This document shows, in pieces, positions 12,130-24,805 of a DNA stretch of 64,000 nt. The stretch is from Dryococelus australis (taxonomy: Eukaryota; Arthropoda; Insecta; Phasmatodea; Phasmatidae). Location: assembly GCA_029891345.1 (NCBI GenBank), contig CM057009.1:299375466-299439465 (forward strand). Reading direction: 5' to 3'. Positions within the stretch are counted from its first letter, which is position 1. Every line of letters starts with the position of its first letter. The position numbers and the translations under genes are program-made. A model generated the notes under the pieces. That model was not told the origin of the DNA. It saw nothing but the letters and a program-made list of their open reading frames with translations, and searched no databases.

Positions 12130-15100
12130 ACGGCAATGCTTAGAAATTATGTCAGACATGTCAAATTCCAGTGATAATTATTTATTCAAAAATATTCTAA
12201 ATATTCAATTGCATATAAACTGATCTGTTTGTTGCTGGAAATAATTCAAATTAACAAACAACCCTGAATGGCAATAGGCGAAGAAAACAAGAGTGTTCAA
12301 ACTAAAGATTCCATTAGGAAGTGGTCATGTTTAACGATCATTATTATGCCCTTGTGTGACACATAGTAACAGTCTGACTTAAACACTTTAAAACATACAT
12401 AGTCCTCTCAAAATGAAAATAACTTGAATTTAATTCAGATATTGTTTGTAACTCGGCTGTCTCAATTAAGTAGTAATACTTTTATTCTCTCTCAGATTAA
12501 TTGTGGTCTAAATGTACTGAAACTAATAACGGCGCCTTGCCAATATGGCTTCCTATAGAATCTTCTATGTCAACGGCGTTACGTGGCAAAGTTTAAGTTG
12601 AAACAAATTAAAATACTTGATAAAAGATTGTTCTTCTAGAAAAATGCCAGTTTTTAGGCGGGTCCAGGACGGTGTTTCTCTCAGATGGAACGGAGGTAGG
12701 GATTTAATGTCTGGGTGCGGTCCTGCTCAATGTGGCTCGCCGGCTGTCCGACATTACGTAGTCTTAGCTAGCTACCTGATCTCCAAAAAGCTGCTTATAA
12801 AATTTATACGGAGGGCTTACCAGCATACAACTCGACGCAAATACAAAAGTTATCACTGAAGCAGGCTATAAGAACTAAAAACACCCTTACTACTAGTTAT
12901 AAAACCTGCGCTACATCCAACTGCAGGACAGGCGTCCTGACCTAGCATCTAATATTGCTGAAATATGGCGGTTGAGAGAGCGAACTTTCAAACGACTAGC
13001 CTGGCTTAACCATCTGTTAAGCTCTCCAGTCAATAGGAGCATAGGGTTTGAACCTGTTAGCCAATCGCAAGGCTCACTAACTAACGAACTGAAATTACAC
13101 ACTCCAAATGGCCTAAATCCCTATACCATAGAGTTATGGGTCTCGTAGATGATAATCAAAAATACCAAAGAATTCCCTGAAACATTTACAATAAATGTGA
13201 GACCAAAAATGCAAAATATTTGTTATAATTTAAAATATAAACAAAAGAAAATCTAGCTATCTATTCCAATTAAGCATGAATTATTGGCATTCGTACATCT
13301 AATTTTAAGTATCCTAATAGTAATAAAAATAAAAATAATAATAATAAATTTATGAAAATAAAAAATATTACAATATGAGTGCCCCAAGTCTATATAATAA
13401 AACATATGTGAAACATAGGCAAATTACAAGCATTATGCATAAAAAGTGTCAAAAGTGGGAAACAAACATTATTATGAAAATGGGTGCGGATCGTGGAAAA
13501 TGTCATGTTACATAGGCTTTCTGGTGAATTAGTAGTTAAAACATGCTTGTAAGCATCCTATCATCTCTCCATCTGCATCCTGCCTCCACAATCATAGTTT
13601 CGATTTATTAGCAACCTCAAATTGCGACAGAACCGGGTGAAACACGGTGTCCAAATGTATGGCAAATATCCACTCAAATGTAATTTTAGAACTTGGGGTT
13701 CAATATAGTGGCGTATATCCGCGCACCAAGTCAATGATACTTAACAGATCCAAACTTTGTGATTTAGCATTAGTTTGAAATTGCATCAGTTCATCAGAGT
13801 CTGAGCTACGGAGAAACACGACAACTCATGTCCAGCCTACATGTATCCACCACCAAGTAATAAGAATCTTCAACTTATATATTCCTGCACACCAAAAATG
13901 TTGTTATAACCAATAATGTTGTAAGTCACCATTAACAGAAGAAAATGTGTCGAGAATCTTGCATAGTTAAATGAGAGATGTGCGAAATAATGCAGGATAT
14001 TTCCCTCCCTTTACGGGACAAGGCATGGAATATGCTGTGGCGCTATTGCCTGAACCGATTGTGGAAAGATTTGAGAGGGTAAAACTGAAATTTCAGACGA
14101 CATATTTCATCATAACCGACATTTGGGTAGCTACCCTGAGCTCAATCCTGACTGACCTCCAATCATGCCGCCAACATGAACAGGAAGTACAATAAACTTG
14201 GTCATCAGCATATGCCAAATTCTCAGAGCTACCCACACAGTAACGTGATGCTCTTACTACAATAGCACGTGGAGACAAAATGAGTGGGATAAGTCTCATT
14301 AAAGTGTAGTATCAGTGTTGGTGTGAATTTGTAGTGGGGGCCTACGTGTGATAGGGAAAAATGCTCATTGTTCGTTGTGTTGTGCCGCAACACTGCCAGA
14401 TACCAGTGGCATTTTAAAGGGGCATTTACTAAATGTACAGCAGGATGTTACGGAATGCAACATGGCATTTGGAAGCATTTTAGAAAGAGAACGGTATGCG
14501 ATTTGTCTTGAATTACTGTAGTAATATTTAATCGACTAAATACGGAACATAAGAGAAGCCACATATTTTTCATATTTGAGCCAAATAATTAAATATTCTT
14601 CTAATAGTCAGAATGGCTTCAGAAAGGAATATAATTGACAGTAGTTTATGTTTTCAGGATGTGGAGCAGCCAAATTCTGATTTCCATGGACACTCTTAAA
14701 GTTAACATGTTATAGTGTAATAAGCTTTTTTTTTGCGAAATTCTGTAGGGCTTTGTGGTTTTGCATATATTTTTATTGTTGACTATAGACAACGAGGCAT
14801 TTTACACACTTCGCACAACAGTTTGTCGCAGGCTACAATGCTGGCTGACAAAGTCTCGTCGGGGAGTTTCAATTTGTGTTCCACTGATAATGTAACCTCT
14901 GTATGCTTTAATTATACTGTACTCCTATTCCCCCCCACACATCACACAAGCATTACAGTGGACATGATATGTCCCAGATATATAAGTAGTAAGAGTAATA
15001 AAGGTCTGTGGCATGGATAATCGAAGTAGGAGGAAGACTGAGCGAATTATACCGAGGATCAAACGGGATTAACATGTTGCGGTACACCGCGAAAGCTCGA

Positions 15101-15600
15101 CACGATGTGGAACAAGCTCGAAACCACTTTGTGATCCTTTAGGTTGGTCCGATACTCGTGCCAGTGTGAAGCTCTGTAGATACACGGAACAGTCGAACAA
15201 AGTGCAGGTACGCTTAGGTATGATAGTATTCCGTCTTTTCTTATGGTATAGATTACTCCGTGTTTACTTAAATGCGCGTGCATATTGGTAATACTCGGCC
15301 TATTGTTTTTTCGCCGAGCATATTCGTTTCCGTTACGATGTAATTAGGAGAATTGATACAACTAATCAAGTTCTAGTTAGATCCGTTGAATCATATTTAA
15401 ACTGTGTTGTTTTGTTTCAGTTCGTAATAAATATTGAAAGAGTTCTTATTACGCCATTTTAACCAGAATTTTATTTACAACTAGTAAAAATGCTTTAGAT
15501 GATAAATGAAGGTAGTTATTATTTACTGCAGATTAGAGGTCGAGTAATGTAAAAGTGTTTTAGGAGTAACATATTGAATTGTGAAGTTGAACTCTGATAT
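12130..15600. other. AT-rich non-coding sequence
   Basis: I see no supported gene. Short open frames at 12617, 13971 and 14733 lack known motifs, splice context or protein-like composition. A small AT-rich low-complexity patch lies near 13310-13380. Confidence 0.4.
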
Positions 15601-15624
15601 TTGGGAATTTTTCCCTGATAAATA

Positions 15625-16125
15625 ATGGTGAGTGGGAAGAATTCGTGAACTTGGGAATATTTTGATGAACTCCTAGAAAGGAAAGTTAAATGCAGAATGT
15701 GTCACAAAATCTTTAAAAATGAAAGTAAAAATACATCCACGATGATAAGGCACGTGAAAGTTCCTATAGGCCGTTCACGGTAAAGTGAGCACTTTTTGAA
15801 GCTGTTTCATCAGACATTATAACCAATAAATACATTACCTAGTGGCATCGGACTTTTGATTTTGGGTATGGTGAATGTATACACTGTGTTTATTACTCAC
15901 ATGCCAGGGTTTGCATCAAAAAGTGGGGGAAGGATATAAATTGGTTGAAAGTAAAATGTAACTAGGGCTTCAAAAGTGCTCACTTTACCGTGAACGGCCC
16001 ATAATGTATGTGCCTCTTCCGATGCGATGTCTCAAAATTGTCAAGAAACACCTGCCCTGACAAAATATCGAAAAATGCGGTACAGTATGCTCAATGTTAT
16101 TGATAGTGTCAGTATTCGCACATAA
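15625..16125 (+). pseudogene. BED zinc-finger exon interrupted by a MITE
   Basis: From an ATG at 15625 the frame reads TWEYFDELLERKVKCRMC and then STMIRHVKV. This is a BED-type zinc finger with aromatic W and F, a C-X2-C pair (15691 and 15700) and the first zinc-binding histidine at 15751. A 231 bp MITE (15769-15999) follows directly. After it the frame resumes with HNVCASSDAMSQN, supplying the second histidine, and stops at 16123. An in-frame TGA lies near the start (after MVSGKNS). BED fingers bind DNA and head many hAT transposases and domesticated ZBED proteins. No hAT core follows, so this is a fragment. Confidence 0.6.
15765..16003. mobile_element. MITE, short subfamily (copy 1), inside BED exon
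   Basis: The 231 bp core at 15769-15999 has near-perfect terminal inverted repeats: GGCCGTTCACGGTAAAGTGA at the left and its complement at the right. The interior shares blocks with the copy at 40.8 kb (ACACTGTGTTTATTA, and GAAAGTAAAATGTAACTAG). The flanks are CTATA and CATAA, so a TA-containing target is likely. It carries no coding capacity. Confidence 0.75.
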
Positions 16126-16646
16126 TAATTACATTAAGATCAGTGTGAACTATTTATTATTACGAACTATTATGTTATGTAAATTGAATGTTATATTTAT
16201 GTTATGTAACTTTTTTGTTATGTAAATTTTATATTATGTAGCAAAATTGTTACCAACCATTTCATCGAATCAAAGTTAAACACAACTAACGTAACTATTA
16301 AAGGATTATCAACATTTTTAAATAGTTCAAGAAACCTGTTTCAGAAAGTTTATAAACATATAGGATTACTGGTGTAATAGCCCGACAAGGTAAAGGTTAC
16401 ATCGCATGACGGAGAGATGTACTATCGAAAGAGAAAGGAGATTGAGGCTGATGTAGCTGTTGCCAAATACGTTGCGCTACCCACGGGCATGTGGACATCT
16501 AGTAGTGAATCTTATTTAGCAGTGACATACATTTCATAGATGACATATGGACACTGCGAATTTTGCCACTTACGATGTCACGTTTTCCTGAGGCCGATAG
16601 TAGTTCCTTACTTTCTGCAACACTTGTTCAGATTGAATTGATGCTA

Positions 16647-16700
16647 GTGTCAAAGTCACGAGTATTGATACTGGTGTCAAAGTCACGAGTATTGATACTG
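16647..16700. repeat. perfect 27 bp tandem duplication
   Basis: The unit GTGTCAAAGTCACGAGTATT plus GATACTG occurs twice without a mismatch. About 60 bp downstream a second duplicated unit of about 33 bp (GGATGTCGCTACGATGCCGG core, about 16765-16830) occurs with a few differences. Confidence 0.8.
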
Positions 16701-16969
16701 ACAATGCTAGCAACATGAAAGTCACTGTCACGTGCCTCACTGGGATTCAGCAGGTGCCTTGTTTCGGCTGGATGTCGCTACGATGCCGGGCCTGCGACGT
16801 CTGGATGTCTCTACGATGCCGGACCTGTTGCAGCATGATTTCCAGAAAAAACTCTGTATAACAATGAAAAAACCTCAATATTTCTATTAAAAATTTTAGT
16901 AATTTTTGTTTCCTCTTTAGATATGTTCATTTTTTTTACTTGTTAACACTTTGTATGATATTAATATAT

Positions 16970-17050
16970 TTTTCATGCCGAGCGTGAGATTAGAACCTAA
17001 GACCTTTGAATTTGCAGTCAAATATGGTAACCTATATACCACAGGGTAAG
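16970..17050 (-). repeat. tRNA-derived SINE head
   Basis: On the minus strand the sequence resembles a tRNA. It has an A-box-like start (GTGGTATATAGGTTACC), an anticodon-arm-like middle, and GGTTCTAATCTCACGC, close to a pol III B box. It does not fold cleanly as a functional tRNA, so a SINE head or tRNA pseudogene is more likely. Confidence 0.4.
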
Positions 17051-17315
17051 TTACTGATACTCTCCAGTAATTTAAATATATCATGGCACGAATTATTATA
17101 AATATGTGAGTAAATTCCATGACAATATAAAAAATAATTTTAAAACATTCATTATTTAAAAACCATTTCTTCAGAGGCTTACAAACAAAGTAATATTGTT
17201 AGTTATTAATATATCTGTCAAATGGTTGTACAAATGAAAAACATTTGAAAGTAAACGATTGCCATGGGCTACCACATGATACGTATATAATAACGAAAAA
17301 AACACGATAATTATT

Positions 17316-18400
17316 AACACACGGTCTCAAAAAAGACATCATGCCATTAACAGTAAGATAAGCTAACATCTTGCCTATTCAAAACACTTTCCAAAAGTTT
17401 GTTGGCGAAAATACATATTTATATCTTTATTGTGGTAAAGAGCCTTGTTTCGAAAACGTTACCGGGCCAGAATAAATATAATTGCCAGCTTACTGAAAAG
17501 ACAAAAATGCTGTTTGGGAATCGGCACAGAAAAATTTCTAACATGCTTGCAACATATTTGCTTTGCGATATCATGCCAACATACAGGATCATCGGAAAAG
17601 GATTGTACAATTTCATATTGTACCATTCTTTTTCTATGGCCCTGTATTTCCGGTGATATCCATCTGTTATCCGAAAAACTACAGCTGTCCATTGTCTTTT
17701 TTTCTAACGACAAACATTCTGTCTCAAAAAAGACAGCATGCCGTTAACAGCTAGCTAACATATTGCCTATTCAAAATACTTTCCAAAAGTTTGTCGGCAA
17801 ACTTGTGATATTGAGCCTTGTATCGAAAACGTTACCGGGCCGGAATAAATAAGATAATGGCCAGCTTACCGAAATATACAAAGATGCTGTATGTTAATCG
17901 GCCCATAAACATTTTTAAGATGCTTGCAACATATTTGCTCTGCGATATTATGCCGACATATTTTCGGTGATATCCATCTGATATCATAAAAAAAAAAAAC
18001 AGTGGGCCATTGTCTTTTTCTAACGGAAACATTCTCTCTCAAAAAAGAAATCATGCCGTTAACAGCTAGCTAACTTCTTGCCTAATGAAAACACTTTCCA
18101 AAAGTTTGTCGGTAAAAATATATAATATTGATATCTTTATTGCGGTAAAGAGCCTTGTCTCGAAAACATTACCGGGTAGGAATAAATAAGATAAGGGCCA
18201 GCTTACCGAAAATATAAAGATGCTGTATGGGAATTGGACCAGAAACATTTTTAAGATGCTTGCAACATGTTTGCTCTGCGATATCAAGCCGACATATTTT
18301 CGGTGATATCCATCTGTTATCCTAAAAAATACAGCGGGCTATTGTCTTTCTTCTAACGGCTTGCAATCTGCCCCATAAAAGACATCGCGCCGTGGCCAGA
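17316..18400. repeat. tandem repeat, about 3.2 units of 320-390 bp
   Basis: Units begin near 17316, 17707, 18027 and 18366 (partial) with a shared start such as TCTCAAAAAAGACATCATGC. Each continues through TTCCAAAAGTTTGT, GAAAACGTTACCGGG, TGCTTGCAACATATTTGCT and GGTGATATCCATCTGTTATC. Unit 1 is about 60 bp longer than the others because of an inserted segment (about 17585-17645) containing a hairpin-like palindrome. Many overlapping short open frames here are by-products of the repeat. It looks like a small satellite block or the tandem core of a mobile element. Confidence 0.75.
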
Positions 18401-20110
18401 TGGCTATCTTCTGGCATTGAAACGTTAGTTGCTGACAGCACACGTATCGGGCCGACAATTCGAAGACGCTTTGCCGACAGGTTGTCTTTGCTGGGTAGGC
18501 TTGTTGTACGAGGTCAACTGGCCATGTTGGCCGAGTAATTAATTAGTTTCGGTGTCAGCCGAGGGTCGCGGATAGGCGTAGATTTCCATAATTCAGGAGA
18601 TCCCCAGTTAGCTTTTATTTTAAACTAATTAAAATTATCTAACGTATATAATATGTATAAGTGATTTATGCACTTATAAAAGTCAAGAAAATGAGAAAAA
18701 GTTAATCTAAACCGAACGAATGAGGTTTTGTACTTGTTGCATTTCCAAAGCTTATTTGTTGTTAATTTACTGTCTTGAGTTGCATATGTCTTGTTAACAT
18801 TTGTTATTTGGTTGTGGGTTAAGTTTGGGTCTGAGACGAATAAAAGGTTATGCAGTTGCCCTGAAAATTTGTGTTTGTTCACTTATCCTGTTTCAGTATT
18901 ACTAATGATTATTTTAACAGATTTTTTAAAAACTATTTAAGTTATAACCAGTAAACGTAAAGATATACATTTTGTTATATAAATTCTGTCTTGACAAAAT
19001 GAAAAGTGGCAAACTAAAATATAAATTATTTCATCGTACAGATGTTGGAAAACAAATGAGTAGGTTAGGCTTGGCTACTTCAATTTTTGATAAGTATACA
19101 CTCTGCACAACTAGACTCATTTTTTATGTTGCTTTTCTTGTGTCGGTATTTTGGGGGCGTTTAGTTCTTGTGAATCCTTATTACTGTGCTTGACATCGGC
19201 ATAATCTGTCATCGGAGAGATAAATTAAATTATTGATGAACTCAGAGCTGGAGGCTTTACTCAATTATATGTGTGTATGTGATTTGGTTATGTACATAAA
19301 TGAATAAAACAACCAAAGCAATAAAATAGTTTTTTTTAAATTCCTGCAGTCTAAGAAATGTACCTACTGCTATGAGTTAGCCCGTGTCTTGCTGCACTCG
19401 CTTCCCGATGAACAAGACTTGGTGTTGTGTGTGTGTATAGAGGTTATCACCGCAGGTAAACACAGTTGACCGTCTTGTATGCTGGGCTGAACATGCAATG
19501 GCAACTTTCGTGTCGGCATGTATGATGTCAATTACTAAAATTATTTCCACACATTGATAACACAACCCTTGCCGATGCTGACAGTGTTACAGAGTCTGCG
19601 ACAATTGATTCCATCTTCATGTTGTAGCAGAGTGCATGTAGCAGAGTGCACAATCAAAGTGGTACCATAAACTTGTAGCGATCATTCTGAAACTGAGTTA
19701 CAGATACTATGAGTATGCCCGAGGACAAACTCCAGGCTCCAGGGAACCAGCCGCCATCTTGGATTTCGGACATCCTGCTCTATAGTTCTGGTCAAGCATC
19801 CACCATTTTTAATTCCGCCATGTAGCCATATTGGTGGCCAGTATACCACCATATTGTATCGCCATATTGGTAACCAGTATATAATTTTCTCACATTCTTT
19901 CCATTTCTCTTTCTAACTCATTCTCTCACATCCAATCATCATTTGTTTACATCGGCGGTTGCTGGATGCCGCCATCTTTGTTACTGAAGGCGCCATATTT
20001 GTTTTTCTTTTGTAATTTGTTTCCCCCATTAGTTCTGGCCACTAGCCATTCTTGTTCTGGAATTGGTTCTAGAAATGGCTGCTAGGGGAAACTATTTTTA
20101 GAACACAAAA
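18401..20110. other. non-coding sequence with GCCATATTGG-type repeat words
   Basis: No gene was recognised. Around 19810-19880 the word CCATATTG(G/T) recurs several times (GTAGCCATATTGGTGGCCAG, ATCGCCATATTGGTAACCAG), and a related CAATATGGC pattern appears at 39.59 kb. This suggests fragments of one dispersed repeat. Confidence 0.35.
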
Positions 20111-20118
20111 TACCATCT

Positions 20119-20195
20119 GGAATAGTGCGGGATCGAACTGCCGTACCTTCGGTCACCAGGTTTACGCCTTAGACCACTCGACCATCGCGACATGC
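20119..20195 (-). repeat. tRNA-derived SINE head or tRNA pseudogene
   Basis: The minus strand reads GATGGTCGAGTGGTCTAAGG, a good pol III A box of the tRNA-Ser/Leu kind, and later CAGTTCGATCCCGC, a B box. The ends do not pair into an acceptor stem, so a functional tRNA is unlikely. Confidence 0.5.
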
Positions 20196-20219
20196 ACTGG
20201 CACAAGAGATTATAAGTAG

Positions 20220-21112
20220 TATATAGCTTGTAGCAGAATAAAAAATTTATTGCCTCTCATTGAAGACATTACATTTTTATTTTTATTATATAATTTTTAA
20301 CGTATTTCATTTACATATCAATATTTTTTTAAGTTTATGTACAAATCAATAATTTTTAAGTATATATTTTTTAATATAATTTTTATTTCTTATATAATTT
20401 TTTTAAGTATCTTCAAATTATTTTAATGTATTTTCAAAGCTTAATTTTAATATACCATTTTTTATTTTATTTCATTTTTTTTGTTTCACATACACATGTA
20501 TTATTTAGATTTAACTTATATAATATTTAAATATACATTTTTTTATTATAAATTTTTTTTTATTATTTTTGTTTAACCTACATATATATTATTTCAGATT
20601 TCACTATTATAATTTTATTCTTAATTTAAATATTTTTTATTAAACTTTAAAGTGTATCGAGTGACGAGTCTACAGATTCGTATTTGTCAGGCAGATAAGA
20701 ATATATCATTATGTGATTATGTGACTATGACAAATTGATTAATGGATTTTTTGAAGCTTATATAAAAACAGTTTTAGTAAATATATGACAAGTGTTATAT
20801 AATATGAACGTTGATTACTCGCACTTTTCGATATTTATTTACATATAATAATTTTTTTTTATATTCCATATTTAAGTATGTAGGGACCTCTATGTTGAAC
20901 TTAGAAAAAACCTATATATCTTACTCCTGTGTAATTTAATGCTTGTATTTTTTTTCAATACATCATCCCATAATCAAAATGTTCAGTATCCACTTTGCTC
21001 AACCTAAGAAAACATTACCTTTCTTCACCTAACCAAACTTTACCTTACCTTACTTCACGTAACCTAACTTAACCAACCTAAGATAATTTCACCAATCATC
21101 ACATAAGAACTC

Positions 21113-21115
<3 letters not shown>
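20220..21115. other. extremely AT-rich low-complexity stretch
   Basis: Long runs of T and A (TTTTTATTTT-type words), especially 20260-20640. At 21000-21090 there are repeated CCTAAC / ACCTTAC words loosely like the insect telomere repeat complement, but too irregular to call. Confidence 0.5.

Positions 21116-21165
<50 letters not shown>
21116..21165. repeat. (TA)n microsatellite
   Basis: About 25 uninterrupted TA dinucleotides. Confidence 0.95.
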
Positions 21166-21167
<2 letters not shown>

Positions 21168-21278
21168 TATTTCTCTCGACATTCGACTGTCAAGCTCTAG
21201 TCATTGCCAGACCTCTCTTCACCACCCCTCTTTCTAGCCTTAAATAACAGTCATATTGAATTTACTGAATATCAAATC

Positions 21279-21347
21279 ACACCCACACACACACACCCAC
21301 ACACAAACACACACACACACACAGACACACACATATATATATATATA
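21279..21347. repeat. (CA)n / (TA)n compound microsatellite
   Basis: Imperfect CA repeats with interruptions, followed by a short TA run. Confidence 0.9.
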
Positions 21348-22840
21348 GTAGTTTTCACCATGTCATTAGCTTGCCTCATTCAGGGTGTTAACAATACACT
21401 CCATATCCACCGACATGTATCAGGCTTACTGATCAATTGTAACAGTCAACTACTATAGTGACTACCATTTCAGTCCATCTAACTGTGCCAGTTACACATA
21501 TATAATAAACAAGCCATACCAGCTGCCGAACAAATAAAATATTCCATCCATGCTATCATAAGACCAGTACTATTAATTTAACCATATACGACACCCATAT
21601 CGTCTTAATTCTCATCAAACTATTCCACTCATACCAACCATCTAAGCTATACTTATTTTCATACTGCCAAAATAACAGAACATGTAATAAGTTCATACCA
21701 CTCAACCATACAAGCAAACTGAATGTACAACCAAGTTATACTAGTATGTGTTCCATCCCATGTTAGGACTTTGAAAATTTTTTATTTCTTTCGACATCCA
21801 CTTAACCTAACTTGGCTTAACCAAACCACCACACTCTATTCATGTACATTAGAACTTGGAATAATCTCTTTTCATTTTAAAATTTTTAAATATTTTTTAG
21901 AAATATAATGTAAATGTGCACCCATCAACATCCTCCTCCTCCTCCACCACCTGTCGATGTTATGAATATTATAGCACTCAATAAATGTTGATTTAAACTG
22001 AATGAACAAGTGTTTAAGAGAAGCAGATACACATATTACTATGAATTAATGCAAAATTTTTATTCGCATACATATTGTGATATTCAATAAATAGATCACC
22101 ACATTCATTTGCAGAATATCTGCTTTACTAACCAACACCAGACTATATTTACTCTTACCTCAAACTAGAAGTCATGTAGAACACAGCCCACAGTTCAGAC
22201 ATCTTGAACAAAACCTATGCTTGATTTAAACTCACCACGCCCCCCTCCCCTCTTCATTTTATCTGTGGACCAGTTGATATTGTAAATGTCAAGAGCAAGT
22301 CTGTACCTGCACGGTGACGTCTTCCTGTCTAACAAATAAATAAATTTAACTGAGTTTGGCTCCTTCAAAGGATCTCCCCAGAAGCAACAACTTCCAGCAA
22401 CTTCCTAAAAACCTGATATTATTGGTGATAAACTACTTCTGGCAAAACGAAATGGAAATGAAATTAAAACATCAAGTCTATCTCGAAATAACAAATAAAA
22501 GAAATAATAATGTTTTAAAGTAAAAGAAAATAAACAAATAAGTTGAAATGAACATATTTATATAATAGCCTCTTATCTCAGAATTCATATTAGTATGTCA
22601 TAGAATAACAAAAAAAAAAAAACTTTAGTTTGCTGGTTTACAAATAAAAATATTACATGGTGTTCATAAAAGGACTCTTCTTTCGGACTGTCCTCCCAAT
22701 ATGACAGGCATGTAGAACATATGCGATAACCCGATCGCATAATCGACATTGGAGACAACCAGTTAGCGATAATGTGGGTCGTAGCTCCTTGTGAGTTGAG
22801 GTCAAAGGCAGGCATTCGTATTCACAGTTTAACGAGAGAA
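21348..22840. other. AT-rich non-coding sequence
   Basis: No gene, RNA or clear repeat was recognised. There is a CTCCTCCTCCTCC patch near 21932. Confidence 0.4.
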
Positions 22841-22869
22841 AGCTTCCAATCGATCTTAGCTCCCCCTGA

Positions 22870-24335
22870 TACTACGGCATCAATCAGTATGCTCTCTATG
22901 AAAATTCTCCCATTACTCGGAAAATGTCGTCCGATATTTTCTAAGTTCGATAGAGAAAATTTTTATTTTTTATTTTTTATGGTTCCAGGCTTCGAACTCA
23001 GGTCCCTCCGAAATGCATCGCCTCTGTAAATTGCTTCAATTTTTTTAAATTTACAAGTACACTCCCAGTGCACTACACTTCCAATACGGAGGTTCTATTT
23101 CCACTATGGAGTTCGAGTCCTAGAGAATGCAAATATTGGAAATTTCTATTTTATTTTAACACATACACTGATGATGCAATACTTATGAGAGCTGTTCTGT
23201 AGGTGTGACCTCGCCAATATCCCTCGCCCAGCTAACATGATACACTTGGAACAGGTCGATTAATGACGAGTAATGACGTATTTGTGTATTTATTTATAGG
23301 TATAAAAAATCCTCACACTCATCACAGCATCGTAAACATCAACATCTACCCTTACCTACCCTCCTACAAATCAAAGAAAAATCACAAAAATATTTAGAAA
23401 AATATATCAAAAATCATAACTCCAGCATGTCTGTCATGGTATCATCAGCATCATATACCAGCCAAAAGTCATACCACCCATCAAACAAACCACATGATTA
23501 TACCAATTATCCATACCAATAGAAATGCTGACCACCCCATCTCATACATACTAAACTATGAATATTACAATTTGAAAAATACTAATGTATGAACATCGCT
23601 AAAAGGTTTCTAAAACTCGGGTCTTTAATCTAATTGTGAAACTCTTATCTCACCCTGAATCCTATACCCGAAGCCTAAAACTTTCATTCTCTGTCTATTA
23701 CAAGTTCCTAAAGCAGTCTCCGAAACACTGAGCAAAAATTGCAAAATTTTATGTCCAACAGAGATAAACAATTTTTCAAAATAGTTTCAGGGTCTCGAAC
23801 ACAGATCCCTACGCCATGCCTAGCCAGTAGATATTGCTTAGGCACTTACAACAAATGTACACAATCAGCCAAATGTTAGTACATGAACCTTGCTAATAAG
23901 CTTCAAAAACTCTCGTCATTAATCGATTTGCACCCCTTTTATCTCAATCTGATTCCTATATCCAATGCCTAAAACTTCCGTTTCGCTTTTATTATAAGTT
24001 CCAAAAATTGCCTCTGAATTATTAAAGTACGATAAAAAAAATTAATATTTTAAAATAATTTTTCTGGACTCGAACTTTGGGGAGTTACACAGTACCTCGC
24101 CTTTGGTGACTGCTTAGTTCCTTTTATCAGGTACACATGAATACTGCGAAAAATTACCGTATTTTTTCTAAGTCCGATAGAAATTTTACATATTTATGTG
24201 GTTTCGGGCTTCGAACTGAAGGCCCTATGCTACTCCTAACCAATAGATTTGGCATAAACCTTCATATCAGGTACGTTAGAGCACGTAATCAGACAGCAAA
24301 TCACATACAAAATTCGTTTAATACGATCCCAAACT
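22870..24335 (-). repeat. cluster of four related tRNA-like repeats
   Basis: Four related copies lie at about 22880-23055, 23584-23872, 23880-24138 and 24140-24335. The shared parts are GATAGA followed by an A/T-rich stretch and a B-box-like block on the minus strand (for example GTTCGAAGCC at about 22985 and 24207). The second and third copies form a direct repeat of about 270-290 bp (GAACCTTGCTAATAAGCTTC versus GAACATCGCTAAAAGGTTTC). They look like diverged SINEs with tRNA heads at the right. Confidence 0.5.
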
Positions 24336-24599
24336 CGGGCCGGTGTTCGAACTGGTGTCTCTAAATGTTGTTTATTCTTTGTCCAAAAGAATTTTTGTGT
24401 AACAGCCCGTTTCATACACCATATAATTATTCAGAATTGTATTCCGGCAAATTTTATAATAAAGTATCAGTTATGTTATACAGGGAAATCTTTCTCAATT
24501 ATTATTTAAATAATGTAATTTTTCCTGGAAACATATTTTTAAAGAAATTATTACGTATAGGCGCGAGGTAGGTAAGTGTGCTTAATGTATCGTCAACAA

Positions 24600-24805
24600 C
24601 AAGGTCATTAGAGATGGTGCAAGTTGCAAAGGGATGAGGGATTAGGAAGGAATCGGCCATGCCTTATCTTCGGGACCCATCCCAGCATTCGCCTGGAGTG
24701 ATTTTGGGAAACCACGGAAAACTGAAATCAGGATGGCCCGGGTCCTCCCGAATGCGAGTCCTGTGAGTTACCACTGCGCCACTTTGCTCGGTTACAGGCG
24801 TGAGG
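24600..24805 (-). repeat. tRNA-derived SINE, polyneopteran type
   Basis: Read on the minus strand it begins near CCGAGCAAAGTGGCGCAGTG and continues GACTCGCATTCGGGAGGAC, a tRNA-like head. The body follows with CATCCTGATTTCAGTTTTCC, CGTGGTTTCCCAAAATCACT and CATGGCCGATTCCTTCC. I recognise this combination as a SINE common in orthopteroid and related insect genomes. The B-box portion is degenerate. This is one of the better hints about the host lineage. Confidence 0.65.

Noticed and set aside
17399-18287. Several overlapping 60-100 codon frames on both strands
   Set aside because: They arise from the tandem repeat units and recur with the repeat period; not genes.
17316-18400. CRISPR-like array
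   Set aside because: Units are long, contiguous and without short spacers, in a eukaryotic context; ordinary tandem repeat.
20119-20195. Functional tRNA gene on the minus strand
   Set aside because: A and B boxes are good, but the ends do not pair into an acceptor stem; a SINE head or pseudogene is more likely.
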